Below are positions 1 to 8,951 of a DNA stretch of 64,000 nt, one piece after another. Both the position numbers and the translations under genes were made by a program. Source of the DNA: CAZVYN01 sp964631125 (GTDB taxonomy: Bacteria; Eisenbacteria; RBG-16-71-46; CAIMUX01); assembly GCA_964631125.1 (NCBI GenBank), contig CAZVYN010000001.1, forward strand, positions 1-64,000, written 5' to 3'. The notes beneath the pieces are model-generated. The model was not told the DNA's origin. It did not search any database and saw nothing but the letters and a program-made list of their open reading frames with translations. Within the stretch, counting starts at the first letter, position 1. Every line of letters begins with the position of its first letter.

Positions 1-753
1 CGCGCCCGCCTGTCGGGTGGTTGGATCGAGCAGCCCGAGGAGACGACGCTCCAGCATCCGCGGATGGTGCCCCGCCAAGATCGAGAGGATCCCTTGGATC
101 ACGATCTCTCTCGCCAGGAGTTCTTCTCGTGACCGCTCCGACAGCTTGTCCGCGATCGGATTGAAGAGCATGTAGCTGAGCACGGCGCCGTAGAAGGTGG
201 TCAGGATCGCGGTCGCCATCGACCCCCCGATCTTCGAAGGGTCATCCATCTGCGTGAGCATCTGCACCAAGCCGATGAGCGTACCGATCATGCCGAAGGC
301 CGGCGCCGATGCGCCCATCCCGCGGAAGATCCTCTGACCACGATCATGTCGCTCCAGACTCTGCCCCACCTCGCAGCGCAGCATCGACTCCAGCAGATCC
401 GGCGCCACGCCATCGAGACAGAGGTCGGTCGCCCGCTTCAAGAACGGGTCGGTCACCTTGGCGCGTTCGAGCGCGAGCAGGCTGTCGCGGCGGACGGCCT
501 CCGCCAATTGGCCGATCGACCGCACGAGGAGCGTCGGCGAGGCCGGCTGCGTGACGAAAGCGTGGCGCGCCACTTTGAGCGCGCTCAAACAGGTCGAGGC
601 GGGAAACTTGATCAGCGTCGTCGCGATCGTCCCGCCGAGCACGATCAGCGCCGAGGGCGCGTCGAGGAAAGAAAGCGGCGTCGGTCCGAGGACGATCGCG
701 ACTCCGATGAGCGCGACTCCCAGGAGGATGCCGACGATCGTCGAGCGATCCAC
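1..753 (-). CDS. motA: Flagellar stator protein MotA (3' end beyond window)
   Basis: Proton- or sodium-conducting stator subunit that turns the flagellar motor with MotB. The 251 visible residues cover nearly the whole family length. Membrane segments lie near residues 5-23, 34-50, 146-167 and 180-198. The conserved prolines of the last two segments are seen in SAPAFGMIG (about 151) and FNPIADKL (about 199). The start is a GTG at 753 preceded by GAGGGG six bases upstream; that ribosome site overlaps the stop of the sensor gene, so the two are probably one operon. motB would be expected next, beyond position 1. A TolQ/ExbB protein is less likely because the MotA four-segment order and long loop are present. 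Confidence 0.9.
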   Translation of the reverse strand, partial: MDRSTIVGILLGVALIGVAIVLGPTPLSFLDAPSALIVLGGTIATTLIKFPASTCLSALKVARHAFVTQPASPTLLVRSIGQLAEAVRRDSLLALERAKVTDPFLKRATDLCLDGVAPDLLESMLRCEVGQSLERHDRGQRIFRGMGASAPAFGMIGTLIGLVQMLTQMDDPSKIGGSMATAILTTFYGAVLSYMLFNPIADKLSERSREELLAREIVIQGILSILAGHHPRMLERRLLGLLDPTTRQAGA

Positions 754-763
754 CCCGCGCCCC

Positions 764-2344
764 TCAGCTCGGCGTTTCTTCCGGAGCGCACGGCAGGGTC
801 AGCGTGATCGCGGCGACTGAGGCCTCCGGTCGGTCCCAGAGGAGGGTGCCGCCATATCGATGGACCACGGAGCGCGCCAGCGGCATGGCGTAGAGCGATC
901 GCGTCTCCTCGACTCCAGCCGCCGCCGCCAGCCGCGCATAGTCGGGCTGCAGGGGCGACGACGCCGCCGGCAGCGGATCGGAGACGCCGCGCAGCGTGAG
1001 CTGCACGCGCGAAGTGGGAGAACGCCGATGCCGGACTTCGGCGGTGATCCGGCCGGGGCCACCCATGAGGTGCGCCAGCTCATCGAGCAGATGCGAGAGA
1101 ACGAGCACGCACTTTTCGACATCGACGAAAGCGCGCAGCGGCGGCTCGGTCAGGGAGAGGTCGAAGGAAACGCCGCGTAGCTCGAGCCGCGTTCGGACGC
1201 GGGCGAGCGCGCGATCCAAGAGGACGTTCGGGTCGACCGGCAGGTCGCGCCAGGTCGGCTGCCGGACCCGGAACTGATCGAGCGTGGCCAGCGTGTCGAG
1301 TCGCGATTGCAGCCACTCCGCTTGCAGGTCGAGAGAGTTCCAGAGTTCGACCGGGCGTCCGGTCCCGGGGATCTCTTCGCGCAGAAGCGAGAGATACGCC
1401 CGCATCGCAGCCATCGGTCGACTCAGCGAGTCGGCCAGCGCCGTCATCTGCGCGCTTCTGACCTCTTCCCCACGCTGGAACCAGTCCTGCTCCCCCATCG
1501 CCGAGAGATCCCGCAAGCAGACGAGGAGACCCGCGGACGACTCCGGATCGGACTGGACGCGCTCGACCGAGATCTCGATCATCCTGGCCGCAGCGCCGCC
1601 GTCGCCCGCCAGCCGCCACTGCATCGAGCGCACGACCGGACTCGCCTGCCTCGCCGCCATCTGCACGAGAGCGAGCACTGCCGAACCGCACTCCGGAGCA
1701 AGTCTCTCGTGCAACGGCCTCCCGATCGCGTCGATCCCGGCGTCGAGCCAGGCCTGCGCGGTCGAATTGACCGCGAGGATCTGACCCTCGAGATCGAGCA
1801 CCACGACTCCGTCCGAGATGAGCCCGAGGAGCCGATCGAGATATCGGGTCGTCGAAGCCAGCGCGAGTTGGGATCGCTCGATGCGCGAACGATGACGTTG
1901 CCGCGCGACCGCCGCGCCCGCCAACGACGTCAACAGGCGCCAGCCATCGGCCGGAAGCAGCGGATGAACGTCCGGGAGCCCAGAGAACTCCAAGCGGCCG
2001 ACCGTCTCGCCCGCATAGGTCAACGGCAGTTGGAGCGTTCGGTGGACGGATTCGGCCGTCTCTCCTGTCTCGCCGAAGGCGGACGTTTCCGCGGCGCCGT
2101 CACAGAGAGAGGCGCCGAGAGTCCACGTCGCGCCGCCTTCCTCCGCCAGGATGAGCCGCGTGCGGCGTGGCCCATCGAGCGATCCTAGGAGGCGCACGGC
2201 GAGGAGCTCATCGCAGACGCTCGCCACCTGGTGGAGATTGATGTCGACCGCCAGCAACCCAGTGATGACGCTCTCCGGCCAACCGAGCCAGTGCGTGTCC
2301 CCATCGGTCCGCCAGGCCAGCGCCGCCGAGTTCGATTGGCTCAT
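764..2344 (-). CDS. GAF-PAS sensor resembling a histidine kinase without catalytic residues
   Basis: Cytoplasmic 526-residue protein. A GAF-like region spans about 40-170, a PAS domain about 175-290 (GVVVLDLEGQILAVN), and a histidine-kinase-like half follows. The usual phosphorylation box SHELRTPL reads ADSLSRPM, so the histidine is an aspartate. The ATP-binding N-box has HLLDEL in place of the NLLxNA pattern and no DxGxG motif is visible, although the final region (SVVHRYGGTL) still resembles a HATPase. It is probably a pseudokinase sensing or scaffolding protein. The start ATG follows GGGAGG. It lies ten bases upstream of motA and 52 bases downstream of an HDOD gene on the same strand, suggesting a motility or surface-signalling operon. 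Function is inferred. Confidence 0.75.
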   Translation of the reverse strand: MSQSNSAALAWRTDGDTHWLGWPESVITGLLAVDINLHQVASVCDELLAVRLLGSLDGPRRTRLILAEEGGATWTLGASLCDGAAETSAFGETGETAESVHRTLQLPLTYAGETVGRLEFSGLPDVHPLLPADGWRLLTSLAGAAVARQRHRSRIERSQLALASTTRYLDRLLGLISDGVVVLDLEGQILAVNSTAQAWLDAGIDAIGRPLHERLAPECGSAVLALVQMAARQASPVVRSMQWRLAGDGGAAARMIEISVERVQSDPESSAGLLVCLRDLSAMGEQDWFQRGEEVRSAQMTALADSLSRPMAAMRAYLSLLREEIPGTGRPVELWNSLDLQAEWLQSRLDTLATLDQFRVRQPTWRDLPVDPNVLLDRALARVRTRLELRGVSFDLSLTEPPLRAFVDVEKCVLVLSHLLDELAHLMGGPGRITAEVRHRRSPTSRVQLTLRGVSDPLPAASSPLQPDYARLAAAAGVEETRSLYAMPLARSVVHRYGGTLLWDRPEASVAAITLTLPCAPEETPS

Positions 2345-2396
2345 CCGACGGCCTCCCTGCCGTGAATCTCACTGCTGAGAACCACCCGACGACCGC

Positions 2397-3287
2397 TCAC
2401 TGCAGGAGGTCGAGGAAGACCTGCGCCTTCTCCAGCTCCGCCTCGAGTTCGGGCGCGAGCGACGCGGCCAGCTCGGCGCTCAGGCCGATTCTCTCCATCA
2501 CGGTCGGGTCGAACGGCCCGCGCATCGCGGGGGTATCGTCGCCGGAGAACACGCGATGGCTGAGTTCATCGGCCACGTGGACGACGGCGGCCAGCGATCC
2601 CGCCTTCTCCGCGCGGCTCGGTTCGTGATGCGCGCCGATCGCCTCGGCCACGCCCGGCGGGAAATTCCACTTCTGTGCGACCAATCGCCCGACGGTGGCA
2701 TGGTCGACGCCGAAGACCTCGCGCTCGACCAAGAGCAACGGTTCGCCCGCCTGCGTCCGCTCGAGCACGCGCGCGAACTCGGTCGCAAAATAGTGATCGA
2801 AGACGATGCGTCCCATGTCGTGGATGAGACCGGCGAGAAACGCCTCTTCCGGGTCGACCAACCGCAGCCTCTTGCCGAGGAGCCGCGCCGTGCAGGCACA
2901 GCCGATCGAGTGACGCCAGAAGAGCGCGTGGTCGAATTTGCGATTGCTCGAGGCGCTCCCGAAGTTCGTGAGGAGCGTGGCCGAGAGCGCCATGTTGCGA
3001 ATGGTCCGGAAGCCCAACAGCAAGATGGCGTGATTGACCGACGAGATGCGGCGGTTCAGACCGTAGAACGGCGAGTTCACGATCTTCAGAACCGCAGCAA
3101 CCATCGCCTGGTCCATTCCGACCGCCTCGGCCACCTGTTGTCCCGTCGATTTGGGGTCTTCGACGAGATTCAGAATCTTCGTGACGACCACCGGCAGGGT
3201 CGGCAACGACTCGAGTCGATTCAGAACCGGCCGGATCTTCTCACGCAGCACGGGATCGACGACATCTTCGGGCAGAGCGCTGCTCAT
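2397..3287 (-). CDS. HDOD-domain signalling protein
   Basis: A 296-residue protein made almost entirely of one HDOD (HD-related output) domain, about residues 20-225. These proteins often accompany two-component and motility systems; their biochemical role is poorly defined. The segment AVLKIVNSPFYGL and the LGFRTIRNMAL motif are typical, and unlike many HDOD proteins this one keeps an HD pair in GLIHDMGRIVFD. A second HDOD protein at 32635-33513 has lost that pair. No membrane segment or partner domain is visible. It is cotranscribed in direction with the pseudokinase and motA genes, which supports a role in motility regulation, though the sequence does not prove it. Confidence 0.85.
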   Translation of the reverse strand: MSSALPEDVVDPVLREKIRPVLNRLESLPTLPVVVTKILNLVEDPKSTGQQVAEAVGMDQAMVAAVLKIVNSPFYGLNRRISSVNHAILLLGFRTIRNMALSATLLTNFGSASSNRKFDHALFWRHSIGCACTARLLGKRLRLVDPEEAFLAGLIHDMGRIVFDHYFATEFARVLERTQAGEPLLLVEREVFGVDHATVGRLVAQKWNFPPGVAEAIGAHHEPSRAEKAGSLAAVVHVADELSHRVFSGDDTPAMRGPFDPTVMERIGLSAELAASLAPELEAELEKAQVFLDLLQ

Positions 3288-3407
3288 CCTGGATCTTCCC
3301 CCTGGCGGGTTCGCCGCGCGACACCCCTCCCTGGGGCGCGCCTCTCCGCCATCCCAACCGATCGGCCGGCCCCGACCCGGACTTGATCTCGAGTCGGCGC
3401 CGGAAAA

Positions 3408-4637
3408 TCAGCGCGGAACGGAGGCTCGATGGGGGGCGTCATGGAGCAGATAGTCGCGGACGCCGGCGGCGATCGCCTCGGCCAGGCGTTGGCGATGCTC
3501 GGGGTCCGCCAGTTTCTTTCGGTCGGTCGCGCTCGAGATGAAACCGACCTCGACCAGGATCGAGGGCACCTGGAACGACTTGAGAACCGCGAACCCGGCC
3601 TGCTTGACGCCGCGGACTTCCGCCAGTTTGCGGTCGCCCATCGCGTCGAGCACCCGCTCCGCCGCTCGGCTGCTGCGGCGCAGCGTGTCCGCTTGGCGGA
3701 GCTGCACGGAGAACGGGATCCCCTCCAACGAGGCATCCTCTTCCATCACGTATTCGGGGTCGGCTTCGTTCTCCAAACGCGCCGCCTCGCTCGCGGCTTC
3801 GTCCGACGCCGCGCCGAGCGAGAGAAAAAAGACCTCGGCCCCGGCGGCGGCCCGACTGGTGGACGCATTCACGTGAATGCTGACGAACAGATCCGCGTCC
3901 TTTTCCTCCGCGGTGCGCATCCGTTTGCGCAACGGAATACGCCGATCGTCGTCCCGCGTCAGGTGCGGACGGAGTCCGGCGTCAGCCCGCAGTACGTCCG
4001 CGAGGCGCCTGGCGACATCGAGCGTGATCGCCTTCTCTTCGAGCGCGCCGCCGGTCGCCCCGGGGTCCTCTCCTCCGTGCCCGGGATCGATGACGACGAC
4101 CCTCGGTCCGTCGGCGGCCGAGGGAGCGGCGGGCGTCGTCGTGATCGGCTTCGCCCGCGGATCTGACTCGCCTCTGCTCGCCGCGGCTCCTCGCGCGAAC
4201 AGGTCCACCACGATGCGATCCGGCGATGGGAGCGCAAAGACCTCGACCTCGGAGGGTGCGGTGAAGACGATTCGCACCATCAGATCTTGGCCCGAGCCGT
4301 TCGCGGCTGGGGTCGCGGTCGCCTCGAACCGGCGGAGTCGACCCTGCGGAGTGCTGAGCTTCGATGTGGGGGGCCGTAGGGCGGGCAGGAGCAGCACCAG
4401 TGCGGTGTCGCCGTGGGCGCTCGACTCGAAGGAAGGAAGCGCTCCGGAGAGTTCGAGCACCAGTCGAGTCCGTTCCGGCGTGGCGCCGACGCGGACATCA
4501 CGCACGACGATCGGCGCCCGCCCCGGCGCCGCCAGCGCCAGGCTCCTATCGACGAACGAACCGCCGGAGACCGTCAGTAGGAACAGGAGACCGAGCAGCC
4601 CCGACCGGGCCGGTTCGGCGCGTTCGAGGGTCGTCAA
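3408..4637 (-). CDS. N-acetylmuramoyl-L-alanine amidase with AMIN domain
   Basis: Zinc amidase that cleaves the stem peptide from peptidoglycan during cell separation (AmiA/B/C family). After a signal-like segment (SGLLGLLFLLTVSGG), an AMIN domain covers about residues 40-140 and the Amidase_3 domain about 175-400. The metal and catalytic motifs are visible: IDPGHGGEDPG, a Glu in EEKAITLD, SIHVNAS and LVEVGFIS. The open frame extends upstream to 4790, but that part overlaps the M23 peptidase gene and has no signal peptide. A TTG at 4637, seven bases after the M23 stop, gives a proper export signal and is preferred. Pairing with an M23 protein, the family that includes amidase activators, fits a cell-division wall-cutting unit. 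Confidence 0.88.
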   Translation of the reverse strand: MTTLERAEPARSGLLGLLFLLTVSGGSFVDRSLALAAPGRAPIVVRDVRVGATPERTRLVLELSGALPSFESSAHGDTALVLLLPALRPPTSKLSTPQGRLRRFEATATPAANGSGQDLMVRIVFTAPSEVEVFALPSPDRIVVDLFARGAAASRGESDPRAKPITTTPAAPSAADGPRVVVIDPGHGGEDPGATGGALEEKAITLDVARRLADVLRADAGLRPHLTRDDDRRIPLRKRMRTAEEKDADLFVSIHVNASTSRAAAGAEVFFLSLGAASDEAASEAARLENEADPEYVMEEDASLEGIPFSVQLRQADTLRRSSRAAERVLDAMGDRKLAEVRGVKQAGFAVLKSFQVPSILVEVGFISSATDRKKLADPEHRQRLAEAIAAGVRDYLLHDAPHRASVPR

Positions 4638-4644
4638 TCTGGGA

Positions 4645-5571
4645 TCAGTCGACCACCACGTTCGGCGCGAGGACGAATATCGCGGGATCCCGCGGAAGTC
4701 CGTCGAGGTGGACCTCGTAGTGCAGGTGGGAACCCGTCGAACGGCCGCTCGAACCGACTCTGCCCACTTGAGCGCCGCGCTCGACGTCATCGCCTTCTCC
4801 GACCGAGATCTCGCTCAGATGGCAGTAGAGCGTCTCGTAGCCGTAGCCGTGTTGGACGCGTATGCACTTGCCGAAGTCTCCGTCATACCCCGCACTGATC
4901 ACTGTGCCCGCCGCCGTCGCGAACACGGGTGTCCCGCGCGGCGCGCGCAGATCGATGCCATTGTGCACGCCATGCTCACCGGTGAATGGATCCGAGCGTC
5001 CTCCGAAGCCGCTAGAGACCGCGTGATCTCCGCGCAGCGGACTGATCGTCGGAGTATGCGCCAGACGTATCTGTTGCTCGGAGAGAGTCTCCAAGGTCTC
5101 CTGGTAGCTCTCCTGTTGGAATTCCGCCTTGCGGATCAGTTCATCCAGGCGACGCGATTGATCCTCGAAGACACGATCGAGACCTGGGTCGCTCGTCCGC
5201 TCCGGGTCCGCCAGCGCGACGAACGGTCCTCCGATCCCTAGGCGTCGGGTCTGTTCGTCCACCGGATCGAGTCCCGCGAGGAGTCGCGCCCGTTTCTCCA
5301 TCTCCTCGCTCTCGCTGACCAGGTGCTCCACTTGGACGAGCTTATCCTCGGTCTCCCCGAGATGACCGCGCAGGCGGTCGTTCTCATGCTTCAGGCGAGA
5401 AAGATCGTGCCGCAATCCCAGGCTCTTCAGGACATGCAGTCCGGATCCCGCCACGGCGAAGAATCCAGAGGCCAGACCGACGAAGAGCGCGACGAGCACC
5501 GTGAACGAGACCTTGAAAGTACGGACGACCCCGCCCTCGGGGACGACCGTGAAGTGCAGGTGTTTGGGCAT
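4645..5571 (-). CDS. M23 family metallopeptidase, membrane anchored with coiled coil
   Basis: A 308-residue LytM/EnvC-like peptidase. One membrane helix lies at about 19-42, a coiled coil at about 50-110 (around LSRLKHENDRLRGHLGETED), and the M23 domain at about 190-300. Zinc-site motifs HNGIDLRAPRG and HLHYEVH are intact, so it may be an active endopeptidase and not only an amidase activator. The frame is open to 5733, but ATG 5571 is chosen because GGAGAAGG lies just upstream and the longer amino end is low in complexity. It is followed after seven bases by the amidase gene, suggesting the two act together at the septum. Confidence 0.88.
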   Translation of the reverse strand: MPKHLHFTVVPEGGVVRTFKVSFTVLVALFVGLASGFFAVAGSGLHVLKSLGLRHDLSRLKHENDRLRGHLGETEDKLVQVEHLVSESEEMEKRARLLAGLDPVDEQTRRLGIGGPFVALADPERTSDPGLDRVFEDQSRRLDELIRKAEFQQESYQETLETLSEQQIRLAHTPTISPLRGDHAVSSGFGGRSDPFTGEHGVHNGIDLRAPRGTPVFATAAGTVISAGYDGDFGKCIRVQHGYGYETLYCHLSEISVGEGDDVERGAQVGRVGSSGRSTGSHLHYEVHLDGLPRDPAIFVLAPNVVVD

Positions 5572-6018
5572 TCCTTCTCCGTTGGCTCGAAATTCCTCCC
5601 CGTCTCCGCGCGCGTCATCGTCCCAATCCCGACTTCGGGCCTTCTGCCCGCCGAGAACGCGCGACTTCCCTGGAGATGCCTGTTCTGGAGGTATCGAACC
5701 GACTCGAACCTTCTTCCCGCTCTGAGCGAGCACCGCGACCCGGCCGCAGAACCAAGTCGACAGCTCGTGAGGCGAGATTCGACCCCACGCGGGATGACGA
5801 GAGACTCAGATCGGGTTGGACCGCCGAGTACGAACGGCGGGCCCGGTGTGGGTGAAGATCGGATGACCCGAGTCCTTGCGGCTCCTCGTCGAGAGCACGA
5901 CCGGGCGGAAAGCTAACAGCGGCCTCCGGTTGTGTCAACCGCACCGGGGGCTCGCGTCGAGTGTGCGTGGTCGGGAGTGGCCGGTGCTCGCGAGCCCGCG
6001 CGTCGCTATACTGCGCCC
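5572..6018. other. Intergenic region between divergent M23 and lpxH genes
   Basis: This 447-base stretch separates divergently transcribed genes. Its last bases carry the lpxH -10 box (6007-6012). The M23 promoter should also lie here, but I could not pick a convincing -35/-10 pair on the minus strand. No protein with plausible composition or ribosome site is apparent. Confidence 0.5.
6007..6012 (+). promoter_or_regulatory. Probable -10 box (TATACT) of lpxH, leaderless arrangement
   Basis: TATACT ends six bases before the GTG start codon. Since transcription normally begins about seven bases after a -10 box, the mRNA would start at or next to the start codon. No Shine-Dalgarno sequence fits in the gap and no clear -35 box is seen. 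The same geometry occurs before the M48 gene at 54510. Confidence 0.5.
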
Positions 6019-6852
6019 GTGGAACCCGCGCTCAGCATCGAACGAGGTCCGATCGTCTTCGTGAGCGACGTCCACCTCGGCGCTCGGATCGGTCCTCCGC
6101 AGCGCGAACAGTGGCTGATCGAGTTGCTGGCCGAGATTCCGGCCGACGCAGGAGCGCTCTTCATCCTCGGAGATCTCTTCGACTTCTGGTTCGAGTACCG
6201 ACACGCGATCCCGAAGGGGAGCTTCCGCATCGGCCGCGCGCTCGCCGACATCGTCGACTCGGGTGTTCCCGTCGTTTATCTGGGCGGCAACCACGACTTC
6301 TGGGTCGGCAGTCATCTGTCGGAGGAACTCGGTGTCCGCGTCTTCCTCGAGCCGATCTTGGCGCGACTGCACGGTCGTTCCGTCTTGCTCGCGCACGGCG
6401 ATGGGTTGGGACCTGGCGACTCAGGCTACAAGGTTCTGAAGGCGGTCCTGCGCAACCGGCTCGCGATCGCGCTCTTCCGGTCGATCCACCCCGATTTGGG
6501 CATCCCGCTGGGCTGGAAGGTCTCCAATACGAGCCGACACCACACGAAGCAGCGTGAGGTCCTGCTGCCGAGGATCCTGCGCGACATCGCGCTCCCCCGT
6601 CTCGTCGGGAGCACGGAAGCGATGGTGATGGGACACGTCCACGAGCCGTCGCACTTCGCCGCTCGCGGCAGGGAATTCCTGCTCATCGGCGACTGGATCG
6701 GGAACTTCACCCATGTGCGGATGGAGAACGGGCGATTCACGCTCTATCGACGGGTCGATGGCCGACACGTGGCGCTCCCGTCGGAGCCGTTCCCACCCGA
6801 ACTCCAGCCGATTCCGTTCGAAGAGTCGGAACGCGCGCGCGGCGCTCGTTAG
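6019..6852 (+). CDS. lpxH: UDP-2,3-diacylglucosamine diphosphatase (LpxH-like)
   Basis: Calcineurin-like metallophosphoesterase expected to remove UMP from UDP-2,3-diacylglucosamine in lipid A synthesis, at the inner face of the cytoplasmic membrane. The 277 residues show the ordered metal-binding motifs SDVHLGA, GDLFDFWFEY, GGNHDFW, AHGDG and GHVHEP. The FDFWFEY segment and the hydrophobic cap region (LGIPLGWKVSNTSR) are typical of LpxH/LpxG-type enzymes rather than general phosphatases. The start is GTG at 6019, directly after a TATACT box. It converges on the PorV-like gene with seven bases between the stops. Its presence implies the organism makes lipid A. Exact substrate (LpxH against another lipid phosphatase) is inferred. 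Confidence 0.82.
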   Translation: MEPALSIERGPIVFVSDVHLGARIGPPQREQWLIELLAEIPADAGALFILGDLFDFWFEYRHAIPKGSFRIGRALADIVDSGVPVVYLGGNHDFWVGSHLSEELGVRVFLEPILARLHGRSVLLAHGDGLGPGDSGYKVLKAVLRNRLAIALFRSIHPDLGIPLGWKVSNTSRHHTKQREVLLPRILRDIALPRLVGSTEAMVMGHVHEPSHFAARGREFLLIGDWIGNFTHVRMENGRFTLYRRVDGRHVALPSEPFPPELQPIPFEESERARGAR

Positions 6853-6859
6853 CGCCCTC

Positions 6860-7825
6860 TCACCACGTCGCACGAAGCGAGATGCGGTGCTGCTCCCCGA
6901 GGTCCTCGCCGAACGGCACGAACGCGTACTGCGCGCCCACTCGATTCCCGCCGAGGCCGAAGCCGAAGCTCACATCTTGCGTGTCGAGTCCGCTCCGATA
7001 GCCGGCCTGGAGGCTGGCGAATTCTCGATACCGGTACTCCGTGCCGAAGAGGATCGATGTATCGTCGTCGCGCACGGCTCGGACTTCGCACGCGACGCGG
7101 ACCGAACCGTCGGCGGCCGCGAGCGGGACGGTGTGAGTCAGGCCTCCCTGCACGATGAGCGGGAGGTCGAACGACTCGGTCTCGTACTCGAGCGACGATC
7201 CCAGGTGGAGCAGCGCTGCACCGAAGTCTGTCCGGGGCAGGAGTTCACGCCACTGGATGCCGACGTTCCCGGCCAGCCCGTCAGCCACATACTCGTCCAC
7301 GATTTCTCGTAGATACTCGACGCCGAACCCGACGCCGATCTGTTCCGTCACCGCATAGGCGTACGATCCGGAGAGCACCACGCCGTAATAGGCGAACGTT
7401 CCGACATTGCGCCCTGTTTCGTCCGTCTTCGGGATGTCGTCACTCCACACGCCGTGGAACGCGAGCCCCGCGCCCGATCGCCCGAATCCGTGCGTCAGCC
7501 CCGCGAATTCGTAGCGCACATCGCGAAAACTCTCGTTGTGAGTGACCTCCGCGCGAGTCCGGTCCATCAGCGCGAGCGCCCCGGGATTCCAGTAACTCGC
7601 CGAAGGGTCGCTCACGTTGGAGACGACGGCGTCGCCCAGCGCGACTGCCCGGGCCCCGGCGCCGATCTCGAGAAAGGAGAGGCCGGTCGCGGCCTGGCTA
7701 TTCGGCGGCGGGCACGCCGCGAGCACGCCGATCGCCGCGCACACTGCCGCGAGTCGACCAGTCAGGTCTACGAATCGAGATCGATCCGAGCCGACGCGAG
7801 ACACACTCTGCCAGTCGATGCGCAT
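6860..7825 (-). CDS. PorV/UPF0164-like outer membrane protein
   Basis: A 321-residue exported protein with the hallmarks of the PorV/PorQ (UPF0164) barrel family: an opening GLSFLEIGAGARAVALGDA, then DPSASYWNPGAL soon after the signal peptide, followed by alternating amphipathic strands and an aromatic carboxy end (RISLRATW). In Bacteroidota PorV serves type IX secretion; whether this relative does so is unknown. The signal sequence ends in VLAAC, which could be a lipobox, unusual for a barrel. ATG 7825 is chosen over the upstream frame because AAGGAAA precedes it and the signal peptide begins there. A good promoter lies about 90 bases upstream, so it can be expressed separately from the DUF4384 gene. 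Confidence 0.75.
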   Translation of the reverse strand: MRIDWQSVSRVGSDRSRFVDLTGRLAAVCAAIGVLAACPPPNSQAATGLSFLEIGAGARAVALGDAVVSNVSDPSASYWNPGALALMDRTRAEVTHNESFRDVRYEFAGLTHGFGRSGAGLAFHGVWSDDIPKTDETGRNVGTFAYYGVVLSGSYAYAVTEQIGVGFGVEYLREIVDEYVADGLAGNVGIQWRELLPRTDFGAALLHLGSSLEYETESFDLPLIVQGGLTHTVPLAAADGSVRVACEVRAVRDDDTSILFGTEYRYREFASLQAGYRSGLDTQDVSFGFGLGGNRVGAQYAFVPFGEDLGEQHRISLRATW

Positions 7826-7915
7826 GGATTTCCTTTCCCACCCGGAAGTGCGAGGACCCGACAGATCAGGCGTGTCGAGAAGGCGCAAACCTGCTCGGGT
7901 CCTCCTGCAGCGCGG

Positions 7916-7944
7916 ATGATAGGAACAGTCAGCGGAGGGGTCAA
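7916..7944 (-). promoter_or_regulatory. Sigma70-type promoter for the PorV-like gene
   Basis: On the minus strand TTGACC (7944-7939) is followed after 17 bases by TATCAT (7921-7916). The pair is the closest sigma70 match near this gene and leaves a leader of about 85 bases before ATG 7825. The -35 box overlaps the stop codon of the DUF4384 gene. Confidence 0.55.
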
Positions 7945-8951
7945 CGCGACCGATGTTCCCGGGATGCGTCGCGATCCTCGTGAGCTCGGCCGCGTTCCCG
8001 TCTTGTGTCACGATCGTCGTGATCGACCCGCTCGCGCTTGTTGTTCTCCCGCCCGGCGCGGTCTCGGTCTCGGTCGCGGTCTCGGTCCAACTTTCTTGTT
8101 CGCTTCCGGTCGAGGTCGTCCGCATGGCATCGAATGCCGCGGGAGTGGACTCGGTCGCACCGATCACAGTCGTCTCCACCCACGCGCAGCCGGATGACCG
8201 CGCGCACCGGCCGGCAAGTCCCGCAGCCACAGTCCGCGCGCGGTCCGATACAGGACGGCCGCCGCGCCCCCTCTCGCTCCCGCACGCAGAAGGAGAGTCG
8301 GGCCGCGATCTGCCTTTCCGGGCGTTCGGGCCTGGAAACTAGATCGAGGCAGAGAGCCTCCACCCGGGTGAACCGTCCAGTCGCGGCGCAGTGTGTCAGA
8401 CCGCTTCCGCAGCCCCGGTCATCGCAGCGCCAAGGAGAACATCCCCGGTGTGAGCGCCGGCCCCTCCAGCGTTCATCCACCCATGTCGGATGCACACAGG
8501 GGTCGAGCGACGCAACGGCGAACACCTCCTCGTTCCCGGCGGGTCCGGTGAAGCAGAGCGATCCCGCGCCCCGCGCCGGAAGCCGCAGAACCTCCCCCCC
8601 ACGCACCCACCCGTCCCCGTATGCATCGGGAAAGAGGCGCCGCACTCGGCCCACCGGATCGATCGAATAGACCGCCATGAAGGACGCGGTCGACGGCCGG
8701 ACGTAGACTTCCAGCCGTTCTCCCGGCAGGACGATGGAACCATCGGACGGGTTGGACCAGAGGTCGAGCCTCATCGGGGCCGGACAACGGGCGTCGACAC
8801 GGAAAGGAATCCAACCGCCGACCTCGGCCTGGATCTGTACTTCCAACCCCTCGGCGCGCGCGCCTCCCCCGTTCGCGACACAGAACAGCAGGCCTCCGAT
8901 GAAGGTGATCAGGCCGATGAGAACGCTGCGGTAGGACCACGTCAGATTCAT
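7941..8951 (-). CDS. DUF4384 secreted protein with Cys-rich and Arg/Asp-repeat tail
   Basis: A 336-residue exported protein. A signal peptide (about 1-33) is followed by a DUF4384-type beta domain at about 45-150 (SIDPVGRVRRLFPDAYGDG and an FTGPAGNEEVFAVAS segment typical of the family). The second half is unusual: many cysteines in CxxC-like pairs (DCGCGTC, DDCDRCD) at about 175-265, then a tail of alternating Arg and Asp encoded by short GGTCTC/GGTCGC repeats. Alternative frames are interrupted, so the tail is probably real. The start is preceded by GGGAGGT and overlaps the stop of the fibronectin lipoprotein gene as ATGA, implying coupled translation. The molecular role is unknown; envelope location is inferred. 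Confidence 0.7.
   Translation of the reverse strand: MNLTWSYRSVLIGLITFIGGLLFCVANGGGARAEGLEVQIQAEVGGWIPFRVDARCPAPMRLDLWSNPSDGSIVLPGERLEVYVRPSTASFMAVYSIDPVGRVRRLFPDAYGDGWVRGGEVLRLPARGAGSLCFTGPAGNEEVFAVASLDPCVHPTWVDERWRGRRSHRGCSPWRCDDRGCGSGLTHCAATGRFTRVEALCLDLVSRPERPERQIAARLSFCVREREGARRPSCIGPRADCGCGTCRPVRAVIRLRVGGDDCDRCDRVHSRGIRCHADDLDRKRTRKLDRDRDRDRDRAGRENNKRERVDHDDRDTRRERGRAHEDRDASREHRSR
8059..8090. repeat. Short tandem repeat encoding an Arg-Asp run
   Basis: Five or so six-base units of the form GGTCTC or GGTCGC (plus strand) encode the alternating RD run of the DUF4384 protein tail. Slippage here would add or remove RD pairs without shifting the frame. Confidence 0.7.

Noticed and set aside
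3877..5241. Plus-strand open frame of 454 codons opposite the amidase and M23 genes
   Set aside because: Both minus-strand genes have complete catalytic motifs; the plus frame is Ser/Arg-rich shadow.
5740..5800. T-loop-like sequence GGTCGAATC on the minus strand, possible tRNA
   Set aside because: No matching acceptor, D or anticodon arms could be folded around it.
8038..8670. Plus-strand frame rich in RSRSRS opposite the DUF4384 gene
   Set aside because: It is the mirror of the Arg/Asp repeat; no start context or domain, and the minus frame has a signal peptide and known domain.
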